A stretch of DNA of 64,000 nucleotides from Peribacillus simplex (GTDB lineage Bacteria; Bacillota; Bacilli; Bacillales; DSM-1321). Position numbers and translations under genes: made by a program. Positions 16,903-24,557 of the stretch are shown here, one piece after another. The DNA is taken from the NCBI RefSeq assembly GCF_001542915.1, contig NZ_LNNH01000003.1, positions 62,001-126,000 on the forward strand, in the 5' to 3' direction. Within the stretch, counting starts at the first letter, position 1. Each line of letters begins with the position of its first letter. The notes under the pieces were generated by a model. The model was not told the origin of the DNA and ran no database searches. It was given only the letters and a program-made list of their open reading frames with translations.

Positions 16903-18360
16903 TTATAAAATAGGTGAAAGCAGCCTTGCAATCGATTCTTTAAAGCGGATCCATTTCGATCGTTTTTCAAATTCTTCAATAGTAAGCTGCCTGCAGACTT
17001 TGACATCCTTATAAAAAAACCTGGTCAGCGTTTCCGCCATTCCTTCATCGTAAATGAAGGCATTGACTTCAAAATTCAATTTAAAGCTTCGGACATCTAT
17101 GTTCGCCGTCCCAACAGAAGAAACCTCCTCGTCCACCACGATCATCTTTGCATGGATGAAGCCGTTATCGTAGATATAAACCTTGGCTCCCGCCCTTAAT
17201 AATTGCCCTGCATTGTATGTTGTTGCCCAATAAACGAAAAGGTGATCAGGTTTATTCGGTATCATGATTTTAACATCCAATCCTGACAAGCTGGCAATTC
17301 TAAGTGCATCCAATAAACTTGCATCCGGTATGAAGTAAGGGGTTTGAATGAGAATTGATTTCTTTGCTGAAGAAATTAATTTAATATAGCCATTCTTGAT
17401 TTGTTCCCATTCGGAATCCGGCCCACTCGTCACGATTTGCAAATCTATATTGCCTTGAGGTTCTAAAGTAGGAAAATAATGAGGTTGATAAATGATATCA
17501 TGGTTTTTGGAAGCTTGATTCCAGTCCAGGATAAAACGCGTTTGAATGGCTTTGACGGCAGATCCCATTATGCGAAGATGAGTATCACGCCAGTAACCGA
17601 ATTTCGGATTAAGTCCCAAATATTCATCCCCGACATTGAATCCGCCAACATACCCTACCTTTCCATCAATGATGACGAGCTTTCGATGGTTACGGAAGTT
17701 CAGGCGTAAATTAATAAACTTCAACTTGGAAGGAAAAAATGCTTCGACTCGGCCGCCAGCCTGCCTAAATTCCTTGAAAAAGCTTTTTGTCATTCCCCTT
17801 GACCCCAACTCATCATATAGCAAGCGGACTTTGACGCCTTCATTAGCCTTTTTAGTCAAAGCTTCAAGGAACCGTTTACCAAGACCGTCCCTTTGAATGA
17901 TGTAATATTGTACATGAATATGGTTTTCGGCCGCTTCAATATCTTTAAAAAGCTGTTCAAACTTCTTTTTTCCTTCCGTAAATATGTCCACCCTGTTATC
18001 TTCAGTCAGAACGGCATCATTGTTCCTCAGATGCATATAGATCAAATCCCGATAATGACTAGATGACGTATTCCGAAACGGAAAATTCTCCGTTGAAAGT
18101 TCCTCCATCTGTTTATCCAATATTTCTTCGATCCCAATCTTCTTTTTATCCTCCCATTGGAATAAATGGGCATGTCTTAAGCTAGTGCCAAAAAGAAGAT
18201 ATAAAATAAAACCAACTACAGGCAGAAAATATAACACCAATAACCAGGCCCAGGTCGTGCTCGCTTCTCTTCTTTCAAAAAATATAACGATCGTTGCGAA
18301 TAATATATTAAGAATGATTACGAGGCCGAGCAAAACTGATGTAACATGCGTAAATTCCAT
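16903..18360 (-). CDS. cls: Cardiolipin synthase
   Basis: A 485-residue phospholipase-D superfamily enzyme. Two N-terminal membrane segments (about residues 8-28 and 38-58) are followed by two HKD motifs: HRKLVIIDGKVGYVGGFN near 225 and HAKMIVVDEEVSSVGTAN near 405. Both are intact. It condenses two phosphatidylglycerols into cardiolipin and glycerol at the cytoplasmic membrane. Length and motifs fit bacterial Cls/YwiE-type synthases. GAGGG lies 6 nt before the ATG. The CstR-like repressor gene upstream is separated by its own terminator, so the two are probably independent. Confidence 0.93.
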   Translation of the reverse strand: MEFTHVTSVLLGLVIILNILFATIVIFFERREASTTWAWLLVLYFLPVVGFILYLLFGTSLRHAHLFQWEDKKKIGIEEILDKQMEELSTENFPFRNTSSSHYRDLIYMHLRNNDAVLTEDNRVDIFTEGKKKFEQLFKDIEAAENHIHVQYYIIQRDGLGKRFLEALTKKANEGVKVRLLYDELGSRGMTKSFFKEFRQAGGRVEAFFPSKLKFINLRLNFRNHRKLVIIDGKVGYVGGFNVGDEYLGLNPKFGYWRDTHLRIMGSAVKAIQTRFILDWNQASKNHDIIYQPHYFPTLEPQGNIDLQIVTSGPDSEWEQIKNGYIKLISSAKKSILIQTPYFIPDASLLDALRIASLSGLDVKIMIPNKPDHLFVYWATTYNAGQLLRAGAKVYIYDNGFIHAKMIVVDEEVSSVGTANIDVRSFKLNFEVNAFIYDEGMAETLTRFFYKDVKVCRQLTIEEFEKRSKWIRFKESIARLLSPIL

Positions 18361-18457
18361 AGCATACCCTCACTCAAATTTTATCCCTTTAAGGATAACA
18401 TGCAAATTCTTTATATCAAAGGATTTGCTTATTAGAAAAGGAAAACAGAGAATTCGC

Positions 18458-18485
18458 AAAAAAGGGCCTCTTCCTTCAGAGGCCC
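18458..18485 (-). terminator. Intrinsic terminator, minus direction
   Basis: Perfect stem GGGCCTCT (18464-18471) with AGAGGCCC (18478-18485), six T on the minus strand. It ends the CstR-like gene. Confidence 0.85.
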
Positions 18486-18556
18486 AACATCCACTTATTA
18501 AATAATTGACCGTCCATCCTGTTCAGGTTGCCATTATAAAAGAAGGGCAAAACGGC

Positions 18557-18820
18557 CTATCTGCTTTTCACCAGCAAATTGACGGCTTCCTTAACGAGCT
18601 CCTCGGGGTTCTTTTCTCCCGTTTCATTAGCCTCGCGGACACATTCTACAAGATTGGAGCTTACGATAACCCCGATTGTCCGGTCGATTGCAGATCTAGT
18701 CGCGGATAGCTGCGTTACAACATCCCGGCAATCTTTATTTTCTTCCATCATTTTCAATATCCCGCGAAGCTGTCCTTCGATTCGCTTCACTCTATTTTTC
18801 ATTTGCTTTTCATATTCCAT
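18557..18820 (-). CDS. CsoR-family thiol sensor repressor, CstR-like
   Basis: An all-helical CsoR/FrmR-family repressor of 87 residues when started at the ATG at 18820, which has GGAGG 11 nt upstream. The in-frame ATG at 18841 precedes that site. With this start the cysteines are Cys31 and Cys60. The position that is His in copper-sensing CsoR (four residues before the second Cys) is Asn56. Cys31/Cys60 without the His is the pattern of staphylococcal CstR, a persulfide sensor, rather than copper CsoR. The DNA-binding family represses by tetramer binding to A/T-flanked G/C tracts. No sulfide-oxidation (cstAB/sqr) or copper gene is adjacent, so its targets are elsewhere or only itself. Confidence 0.8.
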   Translation of the reverse strand: MEYEKQMKNRVKRIEGQLRGILKMMEENKDCRDVVTQLSATRSAIDRTIGVIVSSNLVECVREANETGEKNPEELVKEAVNLLVKSR

Positions 18821-18929
18821 GTGAGGCCTACCTCCTGCCATACCTATAGCTTATCATTTTTAGCCGGCTTCATCCCCTAGCGGCTTCCGCTTAAAATGAA
18901 GCTGAATAAAATTGTTACAATTTATAATA

Positions 18930-18954
18930 CATATCCCCTAGGTATGATTGTCAA
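18930..18954 (-). promoter_or_regulatory. Candidate promoter with CsoR/CstR-type operator
   Basis: On the minus strand TTGACA (complement of 18949-18954) is followed by CATACC-TAGG-GGATATG (18946-18930), a pseudo-palindrome with G/C core and A/T arms, and then TATTAT about 19 nt from the -35. The operator lies inside the promoter spacer, about 110 nt upstream of the CstR-like gene, which suggests autorepression. Confidence 0.5.
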
Positions 18955-18986
18955 GTGCCTATAGCATCTATAGTCGATATGTATAA

Positions 18987-19430
18987 CTATTTATGCAGGA
19001 GGAGATTTTGTGCTATAGCCTCGGAAAACTCGATTGTCATTTGAGGAACATAGGTTTTGAGCAAGGCATTGGCAATTGGGGCTTTTGCTCCTTTTGCGAC
19101 AATGGCGAGGCAGCCTGTCATTTTAGTTTCTGCCATTCCATATTTTTCAGCTAAAAAATAGCCATACCCATCAAATTTTTCATTTAGTCCCTTAAGTTGG
19201 AATGTCACCTTGTCCGGTTCGTTCCATTCCAATATATTCACTTCAAGCTTAATTTTCTTTTTCATCAATCCCAGGTCGCCTTTAAACTCCCATATGAGTG
19301 TTTCATCATCCATCATCTCGTGATTGATATAACCGGGGACAAGGGGTGCCCATCGATCTATGACACTGACAAATCCCCATACGTTTTCGATTGACACTGG
19401 TAAAATGATACTATGCATTCCTTCCGACAA
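18987..19430 (-). CDS. SRPBCC-fold protein, CoxG-like
   Basis: A 147-residue protein of the START/SRPBCC superfamily with the typical opening SIILPVSIENVWGFVSVIDRWAPLVPGY and a C-terminal helix TYVPQMTIEFSEAIAQNL. It matches CoxG-like proteins (named for carbon-monoxide dehydrogenase subunit G) that bind hydrophobic ligands. No CO dehydrogenase genes are present, so the name says little about function. The start is a TTG at 19430 supported by AAGGGGG 7 nt upstream; the next ATG has a site directly against it. It stands alone, next to the CstR-like promoter. Confidence 0.7.
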   Translation of the reverse strand: MSEGMHSIILPVSIENVWGFVSVIDRWAPLVPGYINHEMMDDETLIWEFKGDLGLMKKKIKLEVNILEWNEPDKVTFQLKGLNEKFDGYGYFLAEKYGMAETKMTGCLAIVAKGAKAPIANALLKTYVPQMTIEFSEAIAQNLLLHK

Positions 19431-19576
19431 AGCAGTACCCCCTTAATCATTTTCCTTCCATCCTTTTACTGTATGCCTGGATCAGGCAGACCAGAACCGT
19501 ATTACGGGGAGCGTCCAGTACATTTCCATTTTACTACATATCATGCTATAAAGAACATTTTGAAAGGAACGCCGCA

Positions 19577-20182
19577 ATGGAAAATGATATGTCAAAAGAG
19601 AGATCCAGCTCTTTCGAAAGCAACGATGAAAATGCAGATCCATCAGAACATGCTGTCAGTCAATATGAGCTGACTAAGCAAGCATTCAACGGGCCGATCG
19701 GGCCTGTCGGAATAAACGCACCCGGCGCTTTGGCGTATGGCTCCGTTTACGGATCGAGTTCCGCCGGCCCTGTAACTGCTGATTCAGTAGTTGATTTTAC
19801 TTCTTCTGGTCCACTATTGAATACAACTGTCAATTTACTTGCAAACACCATAACGGTGGCAGCGTCCGGCACATATTTGATTCACTATAACATAAGCCTG
19901 GGATTTTCAGTCCTATCTACTTTGATTGCTGGTTCAAGCAGGATTGTGGATGTTGCCCTGAACATAAACGGCACGGAAGATCCGACTAGCTTCAGTACCT
20001 ATTCCATTACAAACTTTTCAGGCGTAGCGGCGACGTTGGCCCAGTCTGGAACGGTTAGTAAGAGCGTCATCAGATCAATGAACAGCAACGATACCGTCAC
20101 GCTCAAATTCAGGAGTACATCCACTGGTTCGGGAACTGCCACATATACATCCCCTTCCCTTATCATCATTAGAATTGAATGA
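19577..20182 (+). CDS. Exosporium-type protein with short collagen-like stub and jelly-roll C-domain
   Basis: 201 residues. Residues 1-32 are acidic and polar. GPIGPVGINAPG (about residues 39-50) gives a few Gly-X-Y triplets, and the remainder is a beta-rich Ser/Thr/Ala domain (TVNLLANTITVAASGTYLIHYNIS and following) similar in style to the C1q/TNF-like C-terminal domain of BclA-family exosporium glycoproteins. BclA normally has tens of triplets, so this is a stub version. There is no signal peptide. AAAGGA lies 8 nt before the ATG. It is a single-gene unit with a terminator at 20346-20388. A spore-surface location is inferred by analogy. Compare the gene at 3748. Confidence 0.68.
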   Translation: MENDMSKERSSSFESNDENADPSEHAVSQYELTKQAFNGPIGPVGINAPGALAYGSVYGSSSAGPVTADSVVDFTSSGPLLNTTVNLLANTITVAASGTYLIHYNISLGFSVLSTLIAGSSRIVDVALNINGTEDPTSFSTYSITNFSGVAATLAQSGTVSKSVIRSMNSNDTVTLKFRSTSTGSGTATYTSPSLIIIRIE

Positions 20183-20345
20183 CCTCCCGCTTCCCCTTCA
20201 TTAACGAAAACAAGATATTCCGTCGGACAATAATCCAACCGGAAAAGGGAACAAGGCGTTTTCTATGAAACTGATTTTTGCTTTGTCGAATCTCCACTGT
20301 ATGTGTGGCGGAAATGATGGGTGACATCCGGCCATAGGAATCGTC

Positions 20346-20388
20346 CCAAAAAAAGGTATCGGAATGGATCCCCTTCCGATACCTTTAT
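20346..20388. terminator. Bidirectional terminator
   Basis: AAAGGTATCGGAA (20352-20364) pairs with TTCCGATACCTTT (20374-20386). A run of A on the left gives a T-tract for the minus strand. It serves the convergent genes on both sides. Confidence 0.85.
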
Positions 20389-20394
20389 ATGGAC

Positions 20395-21003
20395 TTAGGG
20401 ACGAACGATCTCAAATAATTCGCCCAGTTTTGTGTAGGTCTGGCCTGCCAATCTGGCTACAGGCTTCAGTCCAATTGGGTCAATCCGGCCATTATGGTAA
20501 ATCTCTTGCCCTATATGGTAGCGGACTATTTTCCCAATCAATAAATCACAACCCGGTTTTTCCGGTGTGCCTGCTAACGGTATGGCTTTTTCCAATTTGC
20601 ATTCAAACCGGACTTTCGCTTCAAGTAACCCTGGTACGGATACGACATCACTTTCAGTGGTTGTGAAATTGGTCAATGCAAGCTCGCTTTCTTCAGGCGG
20701 AAGTTCCTTGGCCGTTCGATTAGCTTCCGCAACATTTTCTTCATCGGTGATATGAACGACGAATTCTCCTGTTTGGATGGCATTTCTCGCTGTATCCTTG
20801 GAAATTCCTTCTTTCCGTTGCACCGAAATGGAAATCATCGGAGGATTGGAACTGACAATATTAAAAAAACTGAAGGGAGCTATATTGACCGTCCCATTCA
20901 CAGATTTTGTCAAAACAAGGGCTATAGGTCTCGGAATGATACTTCCTGTCAAAAACTTATAGTTTTCCCTCTCGGTTAAGCTTTCAGGATTTACGGAGAT
21001 CAT
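20395..21003 (-). CDS. Flavin reductase family protein (FMN-binding split barrel)
   Basis: 202 residues with the flavin_reduct domain hallmarks: TGSIIPRPIALV near residue 19, NIAPFSFFNIVSSNPPMISIS near 40-60 and KDTARNA near 68. It belongs to the DIM6/NTAB group (Bacillus YwrF-like) that binds FMN and is found with aromatic or quinone metabolism. It is the last gene of the mhqA-mhqO-mhqD unit, with a 21-nt gap and its own GGGGGG ribosome-binding site. It probably supplies reduced flavin or reduces quinoid compounds (inference). Confidence 0.82.
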   Translation of the reverse strand: MISVNPESLTERENYKFLTGSIIPRPIALVLTKSVNGTVNIAPFSFFNIVSSNPPMISISVQRKEGISKDTARNAIQTGEFVVHITDEENVAEANRTAKELPPEESELALTNFTTTESDVVSVPGLLEAKVRFECKLEKAIPLAGTPEKPGCDLLIGKIVRYHIGQEIYHNGRIDPIGLKPVARLAGQTYTKLGELFEIVRP

Positions 21004-21024
21004 TTATTTCCCCCCTTACCAATC

Positions 21025-21633
21025 TTATAAAAAGTTTCTATGAAACCATGAGCCTGCTGCCTCAACCTCTGAGCGCGTCAACTGATGACCGAAGTTTTCC
21101 CAGTGATTATCCACCTTGGCGCCTGCTGCCTCTAGAATCCGGGTAAGTTCGTTCGTTTCTGCTGCCGGGCAGATTGGATCGTTATTCCCAGCAGCGATAA
21201 AGACAGGCGTATCAGAAAGGGGTGGCAAGGCAATCCCCCGCCTTGGGACCATCGGGTGATGAAGGATCGCCCCCTGCAAAGCCCCTTTATAATGGAACAT
21301 CAAACTTGCAGCTATATTGGCACCATTGGAATAGCCTAATGCCACTACCTTGTTTTTATCAAAATCATACTCTTTTGACGCCAATTCCAAGTAATCATAA
21401 AGTTCCTTTGTACGAAGGATTAAATCTTCTTCATCAAAAACCCCTTCAGATAACCGTCGAAAGAAACGGGGCATTCCATTTTCAAGCACATTTCCACGTA
21501 CGCTCAATACCGAAGAACCAGGTGAAACCATTTCCGCTAATGGCAGGAGGTCCGTTTCCGTTCCGCCTGTACCATGTAAAAGCAAAAGCACCGGTGCCTC
21601 TACATTACTTCCTTTTTGATAAATATGTTTCAT
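21025..21633 (-). CDS. mhqD: Alpha/beta-hydrolase, carboxylesterase MhqD
   Basis: 202 residues of the phospholipase/carboxylesterase (Abhydrolase_2) family. The oxyanion loop is LLHGTGGTETD near residue 18, the nucleophile elbow ALGYSNGANIA has its Ser near 103, the acid is in GNNDPICP and the base His is in ENFGHQLT near the C-terminus. It matches Bacillus MhqD (YodD), induced by methylhydroquinone and catechol. Its ATG overlaps the mhqO stop in an ATGA tetranucleotide, so translation is coupled. It probably hydrolyses ring-cleavage or conjugation products of quinones. Confidence 0.85.
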   Translation of the reverse strand: MKHIYQKGSNVEAPVLLLLHGTGGTETDLLPLAEMVSPGSSVLSVRGNVLENGMPRFFRRLSEGVFDEEDLILRTKELYDYLELASKEYDFDKNKVVALGYSNGANIAASLMFHYKGALQGAILHHPMVPRRGIALPPLSDTPVFIAAGNNDPICPAAETNELTRILEAAGAKVDNHWENFGHQLTRSEVEAAGSWFHRNFL

Positions 21634-22580
21634 GATTTATCCTCCTCCAATACTCGCGTTACTGCCGGCAGCAGCGTTTTTTCCATGTGCTCCCGCTTTT
21701 TTTCAAGCCAAGGGGGCAGCATCAATTTACTGCCCATCGTTTCCTTCGTTTCATCGTTGGCGAATCCGGGGGGATCTGTGGCAACTTCAAAAAGCACCCC
21801 TCCGTCTTCCCGAAAATAAATGGCATCGAAGTATTGCCTGTCTTTAAATGGCGTCACCCCGTACCCATGGTTTCCGATATGCAGTCTCCAATCTTTATGA
21901 TCATCAGAATCACTCGCCCGCCATGCAATATGATGAACCACTCCAACTCCCATTTTACCAGTTGGCAAGACCGTTTTCCTCACATCGATTAAATTACCGA
22001 TGTCCGAAACGGCTTTGAAACGGATGTAGTCCCCCTCTTCCCCCACTTTCTGCAGGCCCATCACATGCTCCAATAATTCCATCGTCTTGGTCGGATTTGC
22101 TGACAATAAAACGGCACCGCCGAAGCCTTTGACAGCCTTGTCAGATGGGACTCCGCCAAAGGACCACCGGTTCATTTTCCCTTCCTTACGTTCAACCAGT
22201 TCAAGTTGTAATCCGTGTGGATCTTGAAATTTCATATAATCCTCGCCGAACCGGCTCGTTTTTTCATAATCTATGTTGAATTTATCCAATCGCCTTTCCC
22301 AAAAAGCCATCGAATGCTCAGGAACGACATACGTGGTAGTCCCGACTTGACCAGATCCGACTTGCCCTTTATAGGCTGCAGGCCAGGGGAAGAATGTGAT
22401 GATGGAGCCTGGGGAACCCGACTCATCTCCAAAATATAAATGATAGGTCCCTGGATCATCAAAATTGACGGTTTTTTTCACCATCCTTAATCCTAATATT
22501 CCAGCATAAAAATCAACATTTTCTTGGGGATCACCAACAATTGCGGTAATATGATGGATTCCATCCGTTTGCTTAATCAT
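21630..22580 (-). CDS. mhqO: Ring-cleaving dioxygenase MhqO (glyoxalase/VOC fold)
   Basis: 316 residues with two duplicated glyoxalase/bleomycin-resistance modules. The first starts GIHHITAIVGDPQENVDFYAGILG, and the second contains VHHIAWRASDSDD near 212. The VOC metal ligands His (HHIT), His (VHHIAW) and Glu (GGVLFEVATDPPGF) are all visible. Such extradiol-type dioxygenases open hydroquinone or catechol rings using Fe(II). AGGGAGG precedes the ATG. It is paralogous to the mhqA gene just upstream. Confidence 0.87.
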   Translation of the reverse strand: MIKQTDGIHHITAIVGDPQENVDFYAGILGLRMVKKTVNFDDPGTYHLYFGDESGSPGSIITFFPWPAAYKGQVGSGQVGTTTYVVPEHSMAFWERRLDKFNIDYEKTSRFGEDYMKFQDPHGLQLELVERKEGKMNRWSFGGVPSDKAVKGFGGAVLLSANPTKTMELLEHVMGLQKVGEEGDYIRFKAVSDIGNLIDVRKTVLPTGKMGVGVVHHIAWRASDSDDHKDWRLHIGNHGYGVTPFKDRQYFDAIYFREDGGVLFEVATDPPGFANDETKETMGSKLMLPPWLEKKREHMEKTLLPAVTRVLEEDKS

Positions 22581-22604
22581 GCCGATACCTCCCTTTCCGT
22601 GAGA

Positions 22605-23582
22605 TTAATTGGTAGACTTTGTATTCAGCGGTTTTAGCTTAGATTCAATTTCTTTTCTTTTCGATTCCAGAAAAGGGGGTAAAGCAAGGGTTTCACCTAG
22701 ATGCTGCTCCGTTTCATCCGTTGCAAATCCGGGGCCATCGGTTGCCAATTCAAATAATATGCCATTCGGCTCCCTAAAATAAAGGGAGCGGAAATAAAAG
22801 CGGTCCACATATCCCGAATTCGCGAATTTGGATTCGTTGATTTTTGCTATCCAATTTCTCAATTCTTCTTCATTATCGACCCTAAAAGCGACATGGTGCA
22901 CTCCGCCCCTACCTAATCGTTCGCGGGGGATATCCGTCCTTTCTTCTATATGGATTTCCGCTCCTGTTCCACCCTCACTTGTCTCGTAAACGACAATCGG
23001 ATTATGTCCGCTTATAGGCGACGGATATGTGCCTGATTTCCTGAACCCAAGCAATTCAGTTAAAACAGCTTCTGTCCGTTCAATATTTGGTACGGTAAGT
23101 TTGACTGGTCCCAGACCAAGAATGAAATACTCGTGGGGAATAGGGCTTCCCTCCCAAGGGATTCCACCTTGGACGCCCCTATTTTCCTGATCGGATACAA
23201 GAAGAAGCCTCTGGCCTTCCGGATCTTTAAATGGCAGGACCCGTCGCCGAAAGCGGGTCGTTACTTCATCATGATCTACCTCGTACTCGATGAAACGGTT
23301 TTCCCAAAATTCGAGTGCTTCATCATTACTCACTCGTAAAGAGATTTCCGAAATGCTATTATTTCCTTCATGCGTCCGTGCAGCATGGGGAATTTCAAAA
23401 AACGTCAGTTCCGTACCCGGTGACCCGATTTGATCGCCATAAAATAAGTGATACACATTTATATCATCCTGATTCACCGTTTTTTTTATTAATCTCATTC
23501 CCAACACTTTCGTGTAGAATTCAAAATTGTTTCCCGCTTTTGCTGTAATGGCCGAAACATGGTGCAATCCCTTTAGTTCCAT
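22605..23582 (-). CDS. mhqA: Ring-cleaving dioxygenase MhqA (glyoxalase/VOC fold)
   Basis: 325 residues from the ATG at 23582, which has TAGGAGTG upstream; the frame opens earlier at 23624 without a site. The architecture is the same as MhqO: KGLHHVSAITAKAGNNFEFYTKVLG, then GVHHVAFRVDNEEE, and a terminal GILFELATDGPGF with the metal-binding Glu. In Bacillus subtilis MhqA/MhqO are repressed by the MarR-type MhqR and induced by quinones and diamide. First gene of the operon; the 18-bp palindrome at 23646-23663 is about 65 nt upstream of its start. Confidence 0.87.
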   Translation of the reverse strand: MELKGLHHVSAITAKAGNNFEFYTKVLGMRLIKKTVNQDDINVYHLFYGDQIGSPGTELTFFEIPHAARTHEGNNSISEISLRVSNDEALEFWENRFIEYEVDHDEVTTRFRRRVLPFKDPEGQRLLLVSDQENRGVQGGIPWEGSPIPHEYFILGLGPVKLTVPNIERTEAVLTELLGFRKSGTYPSPISGHNPIVVYETSEGGTGAEIHIEERTDIPRERLGRGGVHHVAFRVDNEEELRNWIAKINESKFANSGYVDRFYFRSLYFREPNGILFELATDGPGFATDETEQHLGETLALPPFLESKRKEIESKLKPLNTKSTN

Positions 23583-23645
23583 CCGTATCACTCCTATCTT
23601 TATTATCAATCTTTCCTTAACCAAGAAAAATTAACGCTAATATTT

Positions 23646-23712
23646 TATCTCGAATTCGAGATATTAAACCAACCATAAATGCCTTTAATAAAAATATCTT
23701 GATTTAAAGATA
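23646..23712. promoter_or_regulatory. MhqR-type operator pair between divergent genes
   Basis: 23646-23663 is a perfect 18-bp palindrome, TATCTCGAATTCGAGATA, matching the published Bacillus MhqR box. A second degenerate copy, TATCTTGATTTAAAGATA at 23695-23712, matches at 14 of 18 positions; the centres are 49 nt apart. The pair lies between mhqA (minus) and the nitroreductase gene (plus). No mhqR gene is in the window. Confidence 0.85.
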
Positions 23713-23728
23713 ATTGATGAAAGCCCAT

Positions 23729-23757
23729 TTGTCAACCTTTCCTACCACCCGTATCAT
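23729..23757 (+). promoter_or_regulatory. Sigma-A-type promoter of the nitroreductase gene
   Basis: TTGTCA (23729-23734), 17-nt spacer, TATCAT (23752-23757), each one mismatch from consensus, about 55 nt upstream of the chosen start. Confidence 0.6.
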
Positions 23758-23812
23758 AAAAAAATGAATTCAGGTCAAAATAAGGTCGGTATAGATGATG
23801 GAGGTGTGCTAT

Positions 23813-24412
23813 TTGACTAAGGATTTTTATAACGCAATTGAAGATAGGCGCTCTTTTTATTCTCTTAGCAAGGAAAAGGTTGTCCCTCATAATCGGATTA
23901 AAGAAGTGATCGACCATGCCGTTCAATATTCCCCTTCCGCCTTCAACTCCCAAAGCGCCAGGCTGGTTGTTTTAACCGGTCAAAACCATGACCTGGTATG
24001 GGATATTACGAAAGAGTCATTACGAAAGGCCGTCGGTGAAAAGGACTTTGGCAAAACGGAGGAAAAAATTCAATCATTCAAGAATGGCTATGGTACTGTT
24101 TTATTCTTTGAAGACCAGGTTATTATTGAAAGACTCCAAGATCAATTCAAAACATATTCCGAAAACTTTCCGATTTGGTCGAACCAATCATCAGGCATTT
24201 TACAGTTTGTTGTGTGGACTTCATTGGAAATCGAGGGCTTTGGTGCGAGTCTTCAGCATTACAATCCGTTAATTGACGATGAAGTGAGAAAGACATGGGA
24301 CATTTCCCCACATTGGAAGCTCATTGCCCAGATGCCCTTTGGTAAGGCTACTGCGGAACCTGGTGATAAAGCATTCAACCCAATAGATGAACGAGTGAAG
24401 TATTATCAATAA
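23813..24412 (+). CDS. Nitroreductase family protein (Frm2/HBN1-like)
   Basis: About 199 residues when started at the TTG at 23813, which has GGAGG 8 nt upstream; the ATG at 23795 precedes that site. DFYNAIEDRRSFYSL and YSPSAFNSQSARLVVL are the FMN-binding opening of nitroreductase-fold enzymes. The rest (GYGTVLFFED, WSNQSSGILQFVVW, QMPFGKATAEPGDK) fits the Frm2/HBN1-like subgroup rather than YdfN/YodC of the B. subtilis mhq operons. It probably reduces quinones or nitro compounds with NAD(P)H and FMN. It is divergent from mhqA and likely shares the operator at 23646. Confidence 0.83.
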   Translation: MTKDFYNAIEDRRSFYSLSKEKVVPHNRIKEVIDHAVQYSPSAFNSQSARLVVLTGQNHDLVWDITKESLRKAVGEKDFGKTEEKIQSFKNGYGTVLFFEDQVIIERLQDQFKTYSENFPIWSNQSSGILQFVVWTSLEIEGFGASLQHYNPLIDDEVRKTWDISPHWKLIAQMPFGKATAEPGDKAFNPIDERVKYYQ

Positions 24413-24419
24413 TGATTTT

Positions 24420-24450
24420 GGGCTGGCTCGATATGCCGAGCCAGCCCCTT
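24420..24450 (+). terminator. Stem-loop terminator
   Basis: Perfect 11-bp GC-rich stem GGGCTGGCTCG/CGAGCCAGCCC with a 6-nt loop. The T-tail is short. Confidence 0.7.
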
Positions 24451-24557
24451 AATATGATGTCGACTAACAATCCAGGATTGTCGCACTAGATCTTGGGAAT
24501 GGCATGGACTTCCCTATTTTGTCCGCTGCGTTCCCTATCGCATCCCCTATACAGATC

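Noticed and set aside
18557-18820. Copper-sensing CsoR
   Set aside because: The His of the Cys-His-Cys copper site is Asn, and no copper chaperone or ATPase gene is adjacent.
23813-24412. MhqN/YodC nitroreductase
   Set aside because: The sequence fits the Frm2/HBN1-like subgroup, without the motifs remembered for YdfN or YodC, so no mhqN symbol was given.
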